Below are positions 8,089 through 15,310 of a stretch of 35,902 nucleotides of DNA, piece after piece; the stretch's first letter is position 1, and every line of letters starts with the position of its first letter. Location: positions 1-35,902 of the forward strand of contig DATKEG010000128.1 in assembly GCA_035544515.1 (NCBI GenBank). The letters are read 5' to 3'. A model generated the notes under the pieces. The model was not told the origin of the DNA, made no database searches, and saw only the letters and a program-made list of their open reading frames with translations. A program made the position numbers and the translations under genes. The stretch comes from DATKEG01 sp035544515. Lineage in GTDB: Bacteria > Acidobacteriota > Vicinamibacteria > Fen-336.

Positions 8089-11049
8089 ATGGATAGCTCG
8101 CGCCCGGAGCCTGGCACCCGGCGAGGTCTTGCCCTCTGCCTGCTCGCGACGGCCCTGGGGGCCGCGCCCGCGTCCGCCCAGTTCATCCCCTACTTCGGGA
8201 AGAACAAGGTCGCCTACGACAACTTCGCCTGGCGGGTCTACAAGAGCCCGCACTTCGAGGTGTACTACTACCCCGAGTTCGAGCAGCACCTCTCGCGGGT
8301 GGTCTCCTACCTGGAGAGCTCGTACCAGAAGGTCTCCTCCGCTCTGAAGCACGAGCTGGAGTCGCCCGTCCCCGTCGTCTTCTACAAGACGCACTCCGAG
8401 TTCGAGCAGACGAACCTGTACCCCACGTTCGTGCCCGAGGGTGTGGCCGCCTTCGCGGAGTCCGTGCGCGGGCGCATGGTCCTGCCCATCGACGAGCCCC
8501 CGGACAAGCTGCAGGGGCTGATCACGCACGAGCTGACCCACATCTTCGAGTTCGACATCATCCCGCGCAACCTCGTGCAACGGACGGTGCCCCTGTGGGT
8601 GGACGAGGGCCTGGCGGACTACATGCGCGGGTCCTGGGACCCCCTCGACCTGATGTCGGTGCGCGACGCCGCCATCACGGACCAGATCCCGCGCATGAGC
8701 CGCGAGGAGGACTTCTACTACCTCTCGAACCCGCGCCTGGTCTACAACCTCGGCCACGCCGCGTTCGAGTTCATCGAGGCGCGCTACGGCAAGGAAGGCA
8801 TCCGGCAGTTCCTCTACACCTTCCGCAAGAACATCGTGGGCGGGGGCATGGAGGACATCTACGCCCAGGCCTTCCGCATCCGGCCCGAGGAGTTCGACGA
8901 GGCCTTCGACAAGTGGCTCAAGGAGCGCTTCAAGCCCTTCCGCGACAAGCAGCGGCCGAGCGACTATGGCAAGGACCTGGCCCCCGACTCGGAGAAGACG
9001 AGCTTCAGCCAGGTCTACGCCTTCTCGCCGAGCCCGTCGGGAGAGATCGTGGCCGCGCTCACCGGCAACCGCGCAGAAGGGGAGGCGGACCTCATCCTGC
9101 TCTCCGCCCGCGACGGCGCCATCATCGAGAACCTGACCAAGGGCTACACGGAGAAGTTCGAGAACGTCACCTGGAACGACGACTTCGTGGCCGGGCGCAC
9201 CATCTCCTTCGATCCCCGCGGCGACACCGTGGCCTTCTTCGCGCGCAAGGGCAAGCGCCGCAGCCTGTACCTGGTCTCCGTGCTCACGGGCAAGATCATC
9301 AAGCGCGTGCCCATGGAGCTGGACCAGGCGCAGTCGCCGGCGCTCCTCCCGGACTCCCGGCACGCCCTGCTCTCCGGGATCAAGGACGGCGTCTCCGACA
9401 TCTGGCTGCTCGACATGGAGACGGGCGAGACGAAGAACCTCACCATGGACTCGTTCTACGACAGCAACCCCCAGATCTCGCCCGACGGCAAGCTCGTGGT
9501 CTACACCCGGCGCATCAGCGGGCACGACAAGATCTACGTGATGCCCCTCTCCGACCCCGCGAAGAAGACGCAGCTGACCTTCGGCACCTACAGCGACACG
9601 GCACCCATCTTCTCGCCCGACGGCTCGCGCATCTACTACTCGTCCACGGAGGAGGACGAGATCTACAACATCCGCAGCCTGGACCTGAAGACGGGGATCA
9701 TCCGCCAGTACACGGACGCGCTGGGCGGCACCATGACCCCGGCCGTGCTCCCGGGCCGGGGCGCGGATCGCGTGGCCTTCATCAGCTACTTCAAGGGCGA
9801 GTACCGCCTGCAGACCCTGGACACGTCGGAGCCGTTCAAGGAGATCGAGCAGGAAGTGGGGCAGGCCGCGGAGATCGTGGACTTCGAGCCCGACGTCGTG
9901 CACCAGGTGGTGGCGGAGAACAAGCGGAAGAAGCGCACGTTCGAGAAGCTGTTCCTGGAGGGGCGGCCCCCGCTCAACGTGGGCGTCACCTCCAGCGGCG
10001 ACTTCTTCGGGGGCAGCCAGGTCGCGCTCACCGACGTGCTGGGCGACCACAACTTCATGATGACGGCGGTGTCCCTGCGCGAGTTCCGGAGCTACGAGGG
10101 CACGTACCTCAACCTGACGCGCCGCCTGCACTGGGGTTTCACCGCCTTCGACTTCACCCAGTTCTTCTACGCCGCCCCCTACGACCTCATCCCCGACTAC
10201 TCGCGGCGCGGCGCCTTCGCCACCCAGCGCTACAGCGGCGCGGTGGCGCTCGCGCAGTACCCGCTGGACAAGTTCCGCCGCCTCGAGCTGCAGGCGGGCG
10301 TCCTGCGCGTCTCCGAGGGCTTCGAGAACCCGTTCGCGGAAGAGCAGGCGCGCCTGCAGGCGCAGCTCCTGGGCCTGCCCTACTTCCTGAACAACGGCAG
10401 CATCGCGCCCATCTCGCTCAACCTCGTGGGCGAGACCACGCGCTTCCGCGAGTTCGGGCCCCTCGCCGGCCACACGTTCTCGATCGGCCTGCAGACGGCG
10501 CCCAGCGTCGGCGGCCTCCTTTCCCGGCACACCGTGGACGTGGACGCGCGGAAGTACTTCCGCCTGGGCCAGGGGACGGTCTTCGCCCTGCGCGCGCGCG
10601 GTTTCAAGTCCGGAGGGGAGAACCCCGACATCTTCTACTTCGGCGGGAACATGGAGCTGCGCGGGTTTCCCTACCGCTCGCTGGTGGGCAACGAGGGCTT
10701 CTTCGCGAACGCCGAGCTCCGCATCCCGCTCATCGACGTCATGAAGACGCCGCTGGGCATCCTGGGGCCCGTGCGCGGCACGCTCTTCGCGGGCGCGGGC
10801 TCGGCCAAGTGGAAGGGCCAACCCTACGACTTCGTGACCCGCGATCCCGGCATCTCCTACCTGCGCGACCCCATCTTCGGCGAGCCGGTCTCCGGGCTGC
10901 GCCTGGTGGACGGCCGCGCCTCCTACGGCATGGGCCTGCAGTTCTTCTTCCTCGGCTATCCCCTGCACTTCGACTGGATCAAGATCACCGACCTCAAGAC
11001 GGCCACCCCCGGCTGGCGCTTCGACTTCTGGATCGGCTATGACTTCTGA
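8089..11049 (+). CDS. Fusion of gluzincin-type metallopeptidase, TolB-like propeller and outer-membrane beta-barrel
   Basis: The 986-residue protein has a signal peptide (about 1-30, cut after ASA). Residues about 35-290 form a peptidase-MA-like domain with HELTH (H147, E148, H151) and a downstream EGLADY (E173), the expected zinc ligands and catalytic Glu. Residues about 300-600 hold repeated WD40/PD40 blades such as NPQISPDGKLVVYTRR and APIFSPDGSRIYYSS, as in TolB. Residues about 625-986 look like an Omp85/surface-antigen barrel: aromatic-alternating strands, MELRGFPYRS (about 855-863) resembling the RGF motif, and a terminal Phe (FWIGYDF) fitting a BAM signal. GGGAGA precedes the ATG. Placement in the outer membrane with periplasmic peptidase is inference; the substrate is unknown. 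Confidence 0.85.
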   Translation: MDSSRPEPGTRRGLALCLLATALGAAPASAQFIPYFGKNKVAYDNFAWRVYKSPHFEVYYYPEFEQHLSRVVSYLESSYQKVSSALKHELESPVPVVFYKTHSEFEQTNLYPTFVPEGVAAFAESVRGRMVLPIDEPPDKLQGLITHELTHIFEFDIIPRNLVQRTVPLWVDEGLADYMRGSWDPLDLMSVRDAAITDQIPRMSREEDFYYLSNPRLVYNLGHAAFEFIEARYGKEGIRQFLYTFRKNIVGGGMEDIYAQAFRIRPEEFDEAFDKWLKERFKPFRDKQRPSDYGKDLAPDSEKTSFSQVYAFSPSPSGEIVAALTGNRAEGEADLILLSARDGAIIENLTKGYTEKFENVTWNDDFVAGRTISFDPRGDTVAFFARKGKRRSLYLVSVLTGKIIKRVPMELDQAQSPALLPDSRHALLSGIKDGVSDIWLLDMETGETKNLTMDSFYDSNPQISPDGKLVVYTRRISGHDKIYVMPLSDPAKKTQLTFGTYSDTAPIFSPDGSRIYYSSTEEDEIYNIRSLDLKTGIIRQYTDALGGTMTPAVLPGRGADRVAFISYFKGEYRLQTLDTSEPFKEIEQEVGQAAEIVDFEPDVVHQVVAENKRKKRTFEKLFLEGRPPLNVGVTSSGDFFGGSQVALTDVLGDHNFMMTAVSLREFRSYEGTYLNLTRRLHWGFTAFDFTQFFYAAPYDLIPDYSRRGAFATQRYSGAVALAQYPLDKFRRLELQAGVLRVSEGFENPFAEEQARLQAQLLGLPYFLNNGSIAPISLNLVGETTRFREFGPLAGHTFSIGLQTAPSVGGLLSRHTVDVDARKYFRLGQGTVFALRARGFKSGGENPDIFYFGGNMELRGFPYRSLVGNEGFFANAELRIPLIDVMKTPLGILGPVRGTLFAGAGSAKWKGQPYDFVTRDPGISYLRDPIFGEPVSGLRLVDGRASYGMGLQFFFLGYPLHFDWIKITDLKTATPGWRFDFWIGYDF

Positions 11050-11059
11050 TCGACAGTTC

Positions 11060-11088
11060 GGGGGGGTCCCGCTTCGCGTGACCCCCCC
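11060..11088 (+). terminator. Strong GC hairpin after the peptidase-barrel gene
   Basis: Eleven nt after the stop, GGGGGGGTC (11060-11068) pairs perfectly with GACCCCCCC (11080-11088) around an 11-nt loop that can itself form a 3-bp stem. No U-run follows; instead a 14-bp perfect palindrome GCGCGCATGCGCGC occupies 11089-11102. It is likely to end or protect the transcript, but classical intrinsic termination is not shown. Confidence 0.5.
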
Positions 11089-11181
11089 GCGCGCATGCGC
11101 GCTCCTCCCCACGCCGCTCGCTCGGGAGTGAATCCCTCGCTCGCTTCTTGTTGCCGCTGCTCGTTGGGCTCTTGTTCTTGC

Positions 11182-11237
11182 TTTTCCTCTGCGGTTTCTC
11201 CGTTTCTTCTCTGCGCCTCTGTGGTGAAAAGCCCGTC
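11182..11237 (-). repeat. Dispersed intergenic repeat, site R1 (single arm)
   Basis: Read on the minus strand, this copy starts with GACGGGCTTTTCACC and continues with CACAGAGGCGCAGAG, followed by an AAC-rich stretch and a second CGCAGAG. It is the longest copy in the window and the only one without a recognisable facing partner. It lies in the 266-bp gap 11050-11315, between the GC hairpin and the rplU promoter. The rest of the gap (11103-11181) shows only short CGCTCGCTC repeats and no gene. Confidence 0.65.
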
Positions 11238-11248
11238 CGCCGCACTCG

Positions 11249-11278
11249 TTGACGCGGCGCGAATCCGTGTGCTAAGCT
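11249..11278 (+). promoter_or_regulatory. Candidate promoter of rplU operon
   Basis: TTGACG (11249-11254), an 18-nt spacer and TAAGCT (11273-11278) lie about 40 nt before the rplU GTG. The -35 is good and the -10 weak. This would drive the rplU-rpmA-obgE run. Confidence 0.45.
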
Positions 11279-11315
11279 CCGATGTTCTGCCGGGTCTGTT
11301 TGTTAGGAGGATGGC

Positions 11316-11627
11316 GTGTACGCGATCGTGAGGTCGGGCGGCAAGCAGTACCGGGTCGCGCCCGGTGAGACGATCTACGTGGAGAGCCTGGACGGTGCCA
11401 AGGGTGACACGGTCAGGCTCGGCGAGGTCCTGATGGTCGCCGGCGAGGGCGAGCCGAAGCTCGGCGCGCCCCTCGTGGACAAGGCGGCCGTCCTCGGCAC
11501 GGTCGTCGAGCAGGGCCGTGACCACAAGGTGCGCGTGTTCAAGTACAAGAAGCGCAAGCACTACCGCCGCACGCGCGGCCACCGGCAGTCCTATACGGCC
11601 GTGAGAATCGATTCGATCGAGTTGTAA
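11316..11627 (+). CDS. rplU: 50S ribosomal protein L21
   Basis: The 103-residue protein binds 23S rRNA in the large subunit. It shows the family opening YAIVRSGGKQYRVAPGETIYVESLDG and the C-terminal RNA-binding stretch KVRVFKYKKRKHYRRTRGHRQSYTAVRIDSI. The start is GTG at 11316, about 4 nt after a near-perfect AGGAGGA; no ATG fits the family N-terminus. Length is normal. It heads the rplU-rpmA-obgE arrangement found in very many bacteria. A terminator-like hairpin separates it from rpmA. Confidence 0.98.
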   Translation: MYAIVRSGGKQYRVAPGETIYVESLDGAKGDTVRLGEVLMVAGEGEPKLGAPLVDKAAVLGTVVEQGRDHKVRVFKYKKRKHYRRTRGHRQSYTAVRIDSIEL

Positions 11628-11654
11628 CGGCGGGCCTCTTCATCGTGCCGTGCC

Positions 11655-11693
11655 GAGCGGCGCCGCAGCCAGGGTCGCCGCTCCAAGTTTTTT
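11655..11693 (+). terminator. Intrinsic terminator-like hairpin between rplU and rpmA
   Basis: GAGCGGCG (11655-11662) pairs perfectly with CGCCGCTC (11676-11683) around a 13-nt loop. A run of six T (11688-11693) follows after 4 nt. This is the best Rho-independent terminator seen in the window, yet it lies inside a conserved operon and just before the rpmA ribosome-binding site, so it may act as a partial terminator or attenuator. Confidence 0.6.
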
Positions 11694-11711
11694 CGAAAGG
11701 TCGTGTCAGCC

Positions 11712-11972
11712 ATGGCGCACAAGAAGGGTCAGGGTTCGAGCCGCAACGGGCGCGACAGCAACGCACAGCGGCTGGGCGTCAAGCGCTTCGGAGGCGAGCA
11801 GGTCCGGGGCGGTACCATCCTGGTGCGGCAGCACGGGACCAAGTGGAAGCCCGGCAAGAACGTCGGCCTGGCCAAGGACCACACGCTGTTCGCGCTGGCC
11901 GACGGCGTCGTGCGCTTCGAGGACCACGGCGGGCGCGGGCTGCGCGTGAGCGTCCTTCCGGCGGCCAGCTGA
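11712..11972 (+). CDS. rpmA: 50S ribosomal protein L27
   Basis: The 86-residue protein contacts the peptidyl-transferase centre through its N-terminal tail. The family sequence MAHKKGQGSSRNGRDSNAQRLGVKRFGGE is intact, followed by VRQHGTKWKPGKNVGLAKDHTLFAL. ATG 11712 gives the standard N-terminus without the cleaved extension seen in Firmicutes. A GTG at 11703 in frame would add three residues and is less likely. GAAAGG (11694-11699) is the only Shine-Dalgarno and is somewhat far (12 nt). The gene lies between rplU and obgE as usual. Confidence 0.97.
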   Translation: MAHKKGQGSSRNGRDSNAQRLGVKRFGGEQVRGGTILVRQHGTKWKPGKNVGLAKDHTLFALADGVVRFEDHGGRGLRVSVLPAAS

Positions 11973-12018
11973 CCTGAGCGCGCCGGGCGCTCCGGCACCC
12001 TAGCCGGGGGCGCTAGCC

Positions 12019-13047
12019 ATGTTCGTCGACCGGGTCAAGATCTTCGTCAAGGGCGGTGACGGCGGGCGCGGGTGCGTGAGCTTCCGCCGCGAGCCCTACG
12101 TCCCCCGCGGCGGCCCCGACGGGGGGACCGGCGGACCGGGCGGCGACGTCGTCCTCCTGGCCGTGTCACACCAGAACACGCTCCTGCCCTTGCGCTACCA
12201 CACGGAGTTTCGCGCCGAGCGCGGAGAGCACGGCGGTCCGTCCAACCGCACGGGTGCGCGCGGGGAGGACACCATCGTGGCCGTCCCGCCGGGCACCGCG
12301 GCCACGGACGAGGCCACGGGCGAGATGGTCGGCGAAATCCTGCGCGAGGGCGAGCGTCTCGTGGTCGCCCGTGGCGGCAAGGGTGGACGCGGCAACCGCT
12401 CTTTCCTCTCCAACCGCAACCGCGCGCCGCGCGAGGCCGAGGCCGGAGGCAGCGGCGAGGAGCGCTGGCTCCGCCTGGACCTGCGGCTCATCGCCGACGC
12501 GGGGTTGCTCGGTTTTCCCAATGCGGGCAAGTCGACGTTGCTTTCCAGGCTGTCCGCGGCCCGGCCGAAAGTGGCCGATTACCCCTTCACCACGCTCTCG
12601 CCCGTGCTGGGCGTCGTGGAGGCCGACGAGCGCACGTTCGTGGCCGCGGACATCCCGGGCATCATCGCAGGAGCCCATGCCGGCGCCGGACTGGGCCTGC
12701 AGTTCCTCCGGCACGTGGAACGCACGCGCGTGCTCCTCTACGTGGTGGACGCGTCCGGCCTGAGCGGACGCGAGGCGGGCGCGGACCTCGCTGCGGTGCG
12801 GGAGGAGGTCCGGCAGTGGAACCCCGAGCTGCTCGCGCGCCCGCAGCTGGTGGCGGCCACCAAGCGCGACGCGGTGGACGCCGCCGCCGACCCCCTGCCC
12901 GCGCTCGTCCGTGCCGCGCGCGCGCTCGGACTCGAGGTGGTGCCGGTGTCCGCAGTGACCGGGGACGGCCTGGTCGAGCTCAAGCGCCGCCTGCTCCGCC
13001 TGGTCGAGGCCTCGCGGCTCGACGCGGTCGTGGAACGGCAGGCGTGA
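12019..13047 (+). CDS. obgE: Obg family GTPase (CgtA)
   Basis: ObgE binds the 50S subunit and links ribosome assembly to growth state and (p)ppGpp. The 342-residue protein has the glycine-rich Obg fold (about 1-158; FVKGGDGGRGCVSFRRE, PRGGPDGGTGGPGGDV). The G domain follows, with G1 GFPNAGKS (165-172), the G2-region YPFTTLSP, G3 DIPG (211-214) and a G4-like TKRD. No long C-terminal extension is present. ATG 12019 follows a G-rich tract (GGGGGCG). Its stop overlaps the nadD GTG by 4 bp. The rplU-rpmA-obg order is classical. Confidence 0.97.
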   Translation: MFVDRVKIFVKGGDGGRGCVSFRREPYVPRGGPDGGTGGPGGDVVLLAVSHQNTLLPLRYHTEFRAERGEHGGPSNRTGARGEDTIVAVPPGTAATDEATGEMVGEILREGERLVVARGGKGGRGNRSFLSNRNRAPREAEAGGSGEERWLRLDLRLIADAGLLGFPNAGKSTLLSRLSAARPKVADYPFTTLSPVLGVVEADERTFVAADIPGIIAGAHAGAGLGLQFLRHVERTRVLLYVVDASGLSGREAGADLAAVREEVRQWNPELLARPQLVAATKRDAVDAAADPLPALVRAARALGLEVVPVSAVTGDGLVELKRRLLRLVEASRLDAVVERQA

Positions 13048-13622
13048 GGCGGGGCGTGCTGGGGGGCACCTTCGATCCGATCCACCTGGGCCATCTGCGC
13101 GCGGCCGAAAACGCGCGTGAGGCGCTCCGTCTCGACCAGATCCTCTTCGTGCCCACGGGCAACCCGCCGCATCGCGCCCTTCCGCTCTCAGCGGGGCTCG
13201 ACCGCTTCGCCATGGTCGCCCTGGCCACCGCGCTGCACCCGGCGTACGTGGCTTCCGACCTCGAGCTCTCGCGCGACGGGAAGAGCTATACCGCGGACAC
13301 CCTGGCCGCGCTCAAGGAGAGCCATCCCGAAGACGCCCTGTACCTGATCGTGGGCAGTGATACGTTCCCGGAGATGCCGACCTGGCGGGATCCCGAGCGG
13401 ATCTTCGCGCTGTGCACGGTGGCGGTGGCGGACCGCCCGGGCGCGCGCGCGGCGGAGGTTCCATCCGCCGCGCCGCGCCTGAGGTTCGAGCGCGTGGCCG
13501 GGCCCGGCCTGCCCGTCTCGGCCACCGAGATCCGGGGGCGGGCGCGGGAAGGGCGGAGCGTGCGCTACCTGGTTCCCGACGCGGTGGCGGACTACATCGT
13601 GAAACGGGGCCTCTACCGGTGA
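13044..13622 (+). CDS. nadD: Nicotinate-nucleotide adenylyltransferase
   Basis: NadD joins ATP to nicotinate mononucleotide to make deamido-NAD. The 192-residue protein has the nucleotidyltransferase motif GGTFDPIHLGH (7-17), then LFVPTGNPPHR, the mid-protein LIVGSDTFPEMPTWRD and a C-terminal VSATEIRGRAREG corresponding to the ISSTxIR signature. GTG 13044 overlaps the obgE stop (GTGA) and gives a normal-length protein; the frame is open further upstream only as an obgE mirror. The obgE-nadD-rsfS order is common. Confidence 0.97.
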   Translation: MRRGVLGGTFDPIHLGHLRAAENAREALRLDQILFVPTGNPPHRALPLSAGLDRFAMVALATALHPAYVASDLELSRDGKSYTADTLAALKESHPEDALYLIVGSDTFPEMPTWRDPERIFALCTVAVADRPGARAAEVPSAAPRLRFERVAGPGLPVSATEIRGRAREGRSVRYLVPDAVADYIVKRGLYR

Positions 13623-13960
13623 GGGCGGCGTCGCCGCAAAGGGCGGCCCGCGCCGCGGTCGCAAAGAAGGCGACGGACGTCGTGATCCTCGACCTGCGCA
13701 AGGTGACCGAGTTCACCGACTACTTCGTGCTCGCCTCGGCGGCCAACCAGCGCCAGATGGTCGCGGTCGCCGACGCGGTGATGGAGACGCTCCGCGAGCA
13801 GGGCCTGCGGCCGGCGCACATCGAAGGCTATCCGAAACAGGAGTGGATCCTGCTCGACTACCGCGACTTCGTCGTCCACCTCTTCACCCCCCGCACGCGC
13901 GACTTCTACGACCTCGAGCGCCTCTGGGGCGGCGCCCACCGGATCGAGGTCGCGGGATGA
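13619..13960 (+). CDS. rsfS: Ribosomal silencing factor RsfS
   Basis: RsfS binds L14 on the 50S subunit and blocks subunit joining during starvation. The 113-residue protein has the DUF143 pattern: AKKATDVVILDLRKVTEFTDYFVLASAANQRQMVAVADAV, EGYPKQEWILLDYRDFVVHLFTPRTRDFYDLERLWGGA. The start is GTG 13619, overlapping the nadD stop by 4 bp; its own stop overlaps the next ATG by 4 bp. Position directly after nadD is the usual one. Confidence 0.96.
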   Translation: MRAASPQRAARAAVAKKATDVVILDLRKVTEFTDYFVLASAANQRQMVAVADAVMETLREQGLRPAHIEGYPKQEWILLDYRDFVVHLFTPRTRDFYDLERLWGGAHRIEVAG

Positions 13961-14910
13961 CGCTCGTCGCGCCCGACGTCCTCGCCAACGTAGTGGCCGT
14001 ATCCGCCTCCATGCGGGAGCTGCTCGAGGTGGCGACCAGGGTGGCGCAGGCCCGCAGCCCGGTGCTCGTGGAAGGGGAGAGCGGCACCGGCAAGGACCTG
14101 CTCGCGCACTGGCTCCATTACAAGGGCCCGCGCCGGGACGGGCCCTTGTTGAAGATCCACTGCCCCTCCATTCCCGAGGACCTGCTCGAGTCGGAGCTGT
14201 TCGGCCACGAACGGGGTGCCTTCACGGACGCGCGGCAGGCCAAGGCCGGGAAGATCGAGCTGGCCCAGGGTGGGACCCTCTTCTTCGACCAGATCGAGGA
14301 CCTGAGCCTGCCCCTGCAGGCGAAGCTCCTGCGCGTGGTGGAGGAGCGGAAGTTCGAGCGGCTGGGCGGCACGCGCACCATCGAGGTGGACGTGCGCTTC
14401 GTCTCCGCGTCCACCGCCAACCTGCGCAAGGCGGTGCAGGCACGGACGTTCCGCGAGGACCTCTACCACCGTCTGGGGGTGGTGCCGCTCCTGGTCCCGC
14501 CCCTGCGCGAGCGGCGCGAGGACATCCTCCCGCTGGCGGAGACCTTCCTCGTGCGCGAGCGGGAGGGCAAGGGACTGCGCGCGCAGCGGTTCGAGGCCGA
14601 GACCGCCGACGCCCTCCGCGGATATCACTGGCCGGGAAACGTGCGCGAGCTACGCTCGGTGGTGGAGCGCGCCGCGCTCGTGACCGACGGCGACTCGGTG
14701 GCCCCGCCCGCGCTGCCCGCCCACGTGCGCGAGCCGCCGGCCACGCTTTGGGCGGGTCGCGAGCGGCGGCCGTCGCTCAAGGATGTGGAGCAGGCCTACA
14801 TTCGTTACGTGCTCGAGCAGGTGCAGGGCTCGCAGACGCGCGCGGCGGCGGTGCTGGGCATCAGCCGCAAGGCCCTGTGGGAGAAGAGACGGCGGTACGG
14901 CATCCCCTGA
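13957..14910 (+). CDS. Sigma-54-type AAA+ transcriptional regulator without sensor domain, altered ATPase motifs
   Basis: The 317-residue protein is a bacterial enhancer-binding protein made only of the AAA+ domain (about 12-250) and a Fis-type helix-turn-helix (about 277-314, SQTRAAAVLGISRKALWEK). Walker A is GESGTGKD (40-47). The sigma-54 contact loop is GAFTDA (87-92), where most have GAFTGA. Walker B reads LFFDQIEDL, so the catalytic Glu is Gln112 (codon CAG at 14284-14293 region). Sensor I reads SASTANL rather than AATNRDL. The arginine-finger segment TFREDLYHRL and the WPGNVREL motif are intact. There is no receiver, GAF or PAS domain. ATG 13957 overlaps the rsfS stop. It may bind but not hydrolyse ATP normally. 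Confidence 0.9.
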   Translation: MTLVAPDVLANVVAVSASMRELLEVATRVAQARSPVLVEGESGTGKDLLAHWLHYKGPRRDGPLLKIHCPSIPEDLLESELFGHERGAFTDARQAKAGKIELAQGGTLFFDQIEDLSLPLQAKLLRVVEERKFERLGGTRTIEVDVRFVSASTANLRKAVQARTFREDLYHRLGVVPLLVPPLRERREDILPLAETFLVREREGKGLRAQRFEAETADALRGYHWPGNVRELRSVVERAALVTDGDSVAPPALPAHVREPPATLWAGRERRPSLKDVEQAYIRYVLEQVQGSQTRAAAVLGISRKALWEKRRRYGIP

Positions 14911-14956
14911 GGGATCGCCGCTTCACCTACGAAAGGGACAGGAGACGGTGCCATCC

Positions 14957-15310
14957 ATGGACCAGAAAAAGCTCAAGCTCTACCGCGACAAGCTCGTCCA
15001 GAAGAAGAAGGAGATGCTGGAGGCCTACAGCAAGAACATGAGCTACGGCAAGGAGGCCGACGGGGAAGGCGCGCAGGACATCGCGGACAAGGCCTCGAAC
15101 TCCTACACCAAGGAGTTCCTCTTCAGCCTCTCCAACAACGAGCGTGACACGCTGCAGCTCGTGGATGAGGCGCTCGATCGCCTGGAAGGCGAGCGTTACG
15201 GCGTGTGCGTCGTGTGCGACGACGCCATGGACCGCAAGCGCCTGGAGGCGGTGCCCTGGGCCAAGAGGTGCATCTCCTGCCAGGAGAAGCAGGAGCAGGG
15301 TCTTCTTTGA
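14957..15310 (+). CDS. dksA: DksA/TraR family zinc-finger protein
   Basis: The 117-residue product resembles DksA, which binds RNA polymerase in the secondary channel and acts with ppGpp. A coiled coil is expected at about 1-75, with the acidic tip motif DxxDxA intact (D41, D44, A46 in DIADKA). A four-Cys finger follows: C84, C87, C105 and C108 (CVVC...CISC). ATG 14957 is chosen; an in-frame GTG at 14948 would add three residues, and AGGAGA (14940-14945) lies between the ideal distances for both. The tip motif and four cysteines argue for real DksA-like activity. It stands after an AAA+ regulator and just before a ComF-like gene whose start overlaps its stop. Confidence 0.9.
   Translation: MDQKKLKLYRDKLVQKKKEMLEAYSKNMSYGKEADGEGAQDIADKASNSYTKEFLFSLSNNERDTLQLVDEALDRLEGERYGVCVVCDDAMDRKRLEAVPWAKRCISCQEKQEQGLL

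Noticed and set aside
11089..11102. 14-bp perfect palindrome GCGCGCATGCGCGC as an operator
   Set aside because: It is alternating G/C with one AT pair, directly abutting a GC hairpin after a stop codon. In DNA this GC-rich it is more likely structural or chance than a regulator site.
7243..11112. A 1289-codon open frame on the minus strand opposite the peptidase-barrel gene
   Set aside because: It mirrors a high-GC gene whose codon bias removes stops from the antisense frame. Its product is a Val/Leu/Arg/Glu/His-rich string with no domain, while the plus-strand frame shows a signal peptide, HExxH and propeller blades.
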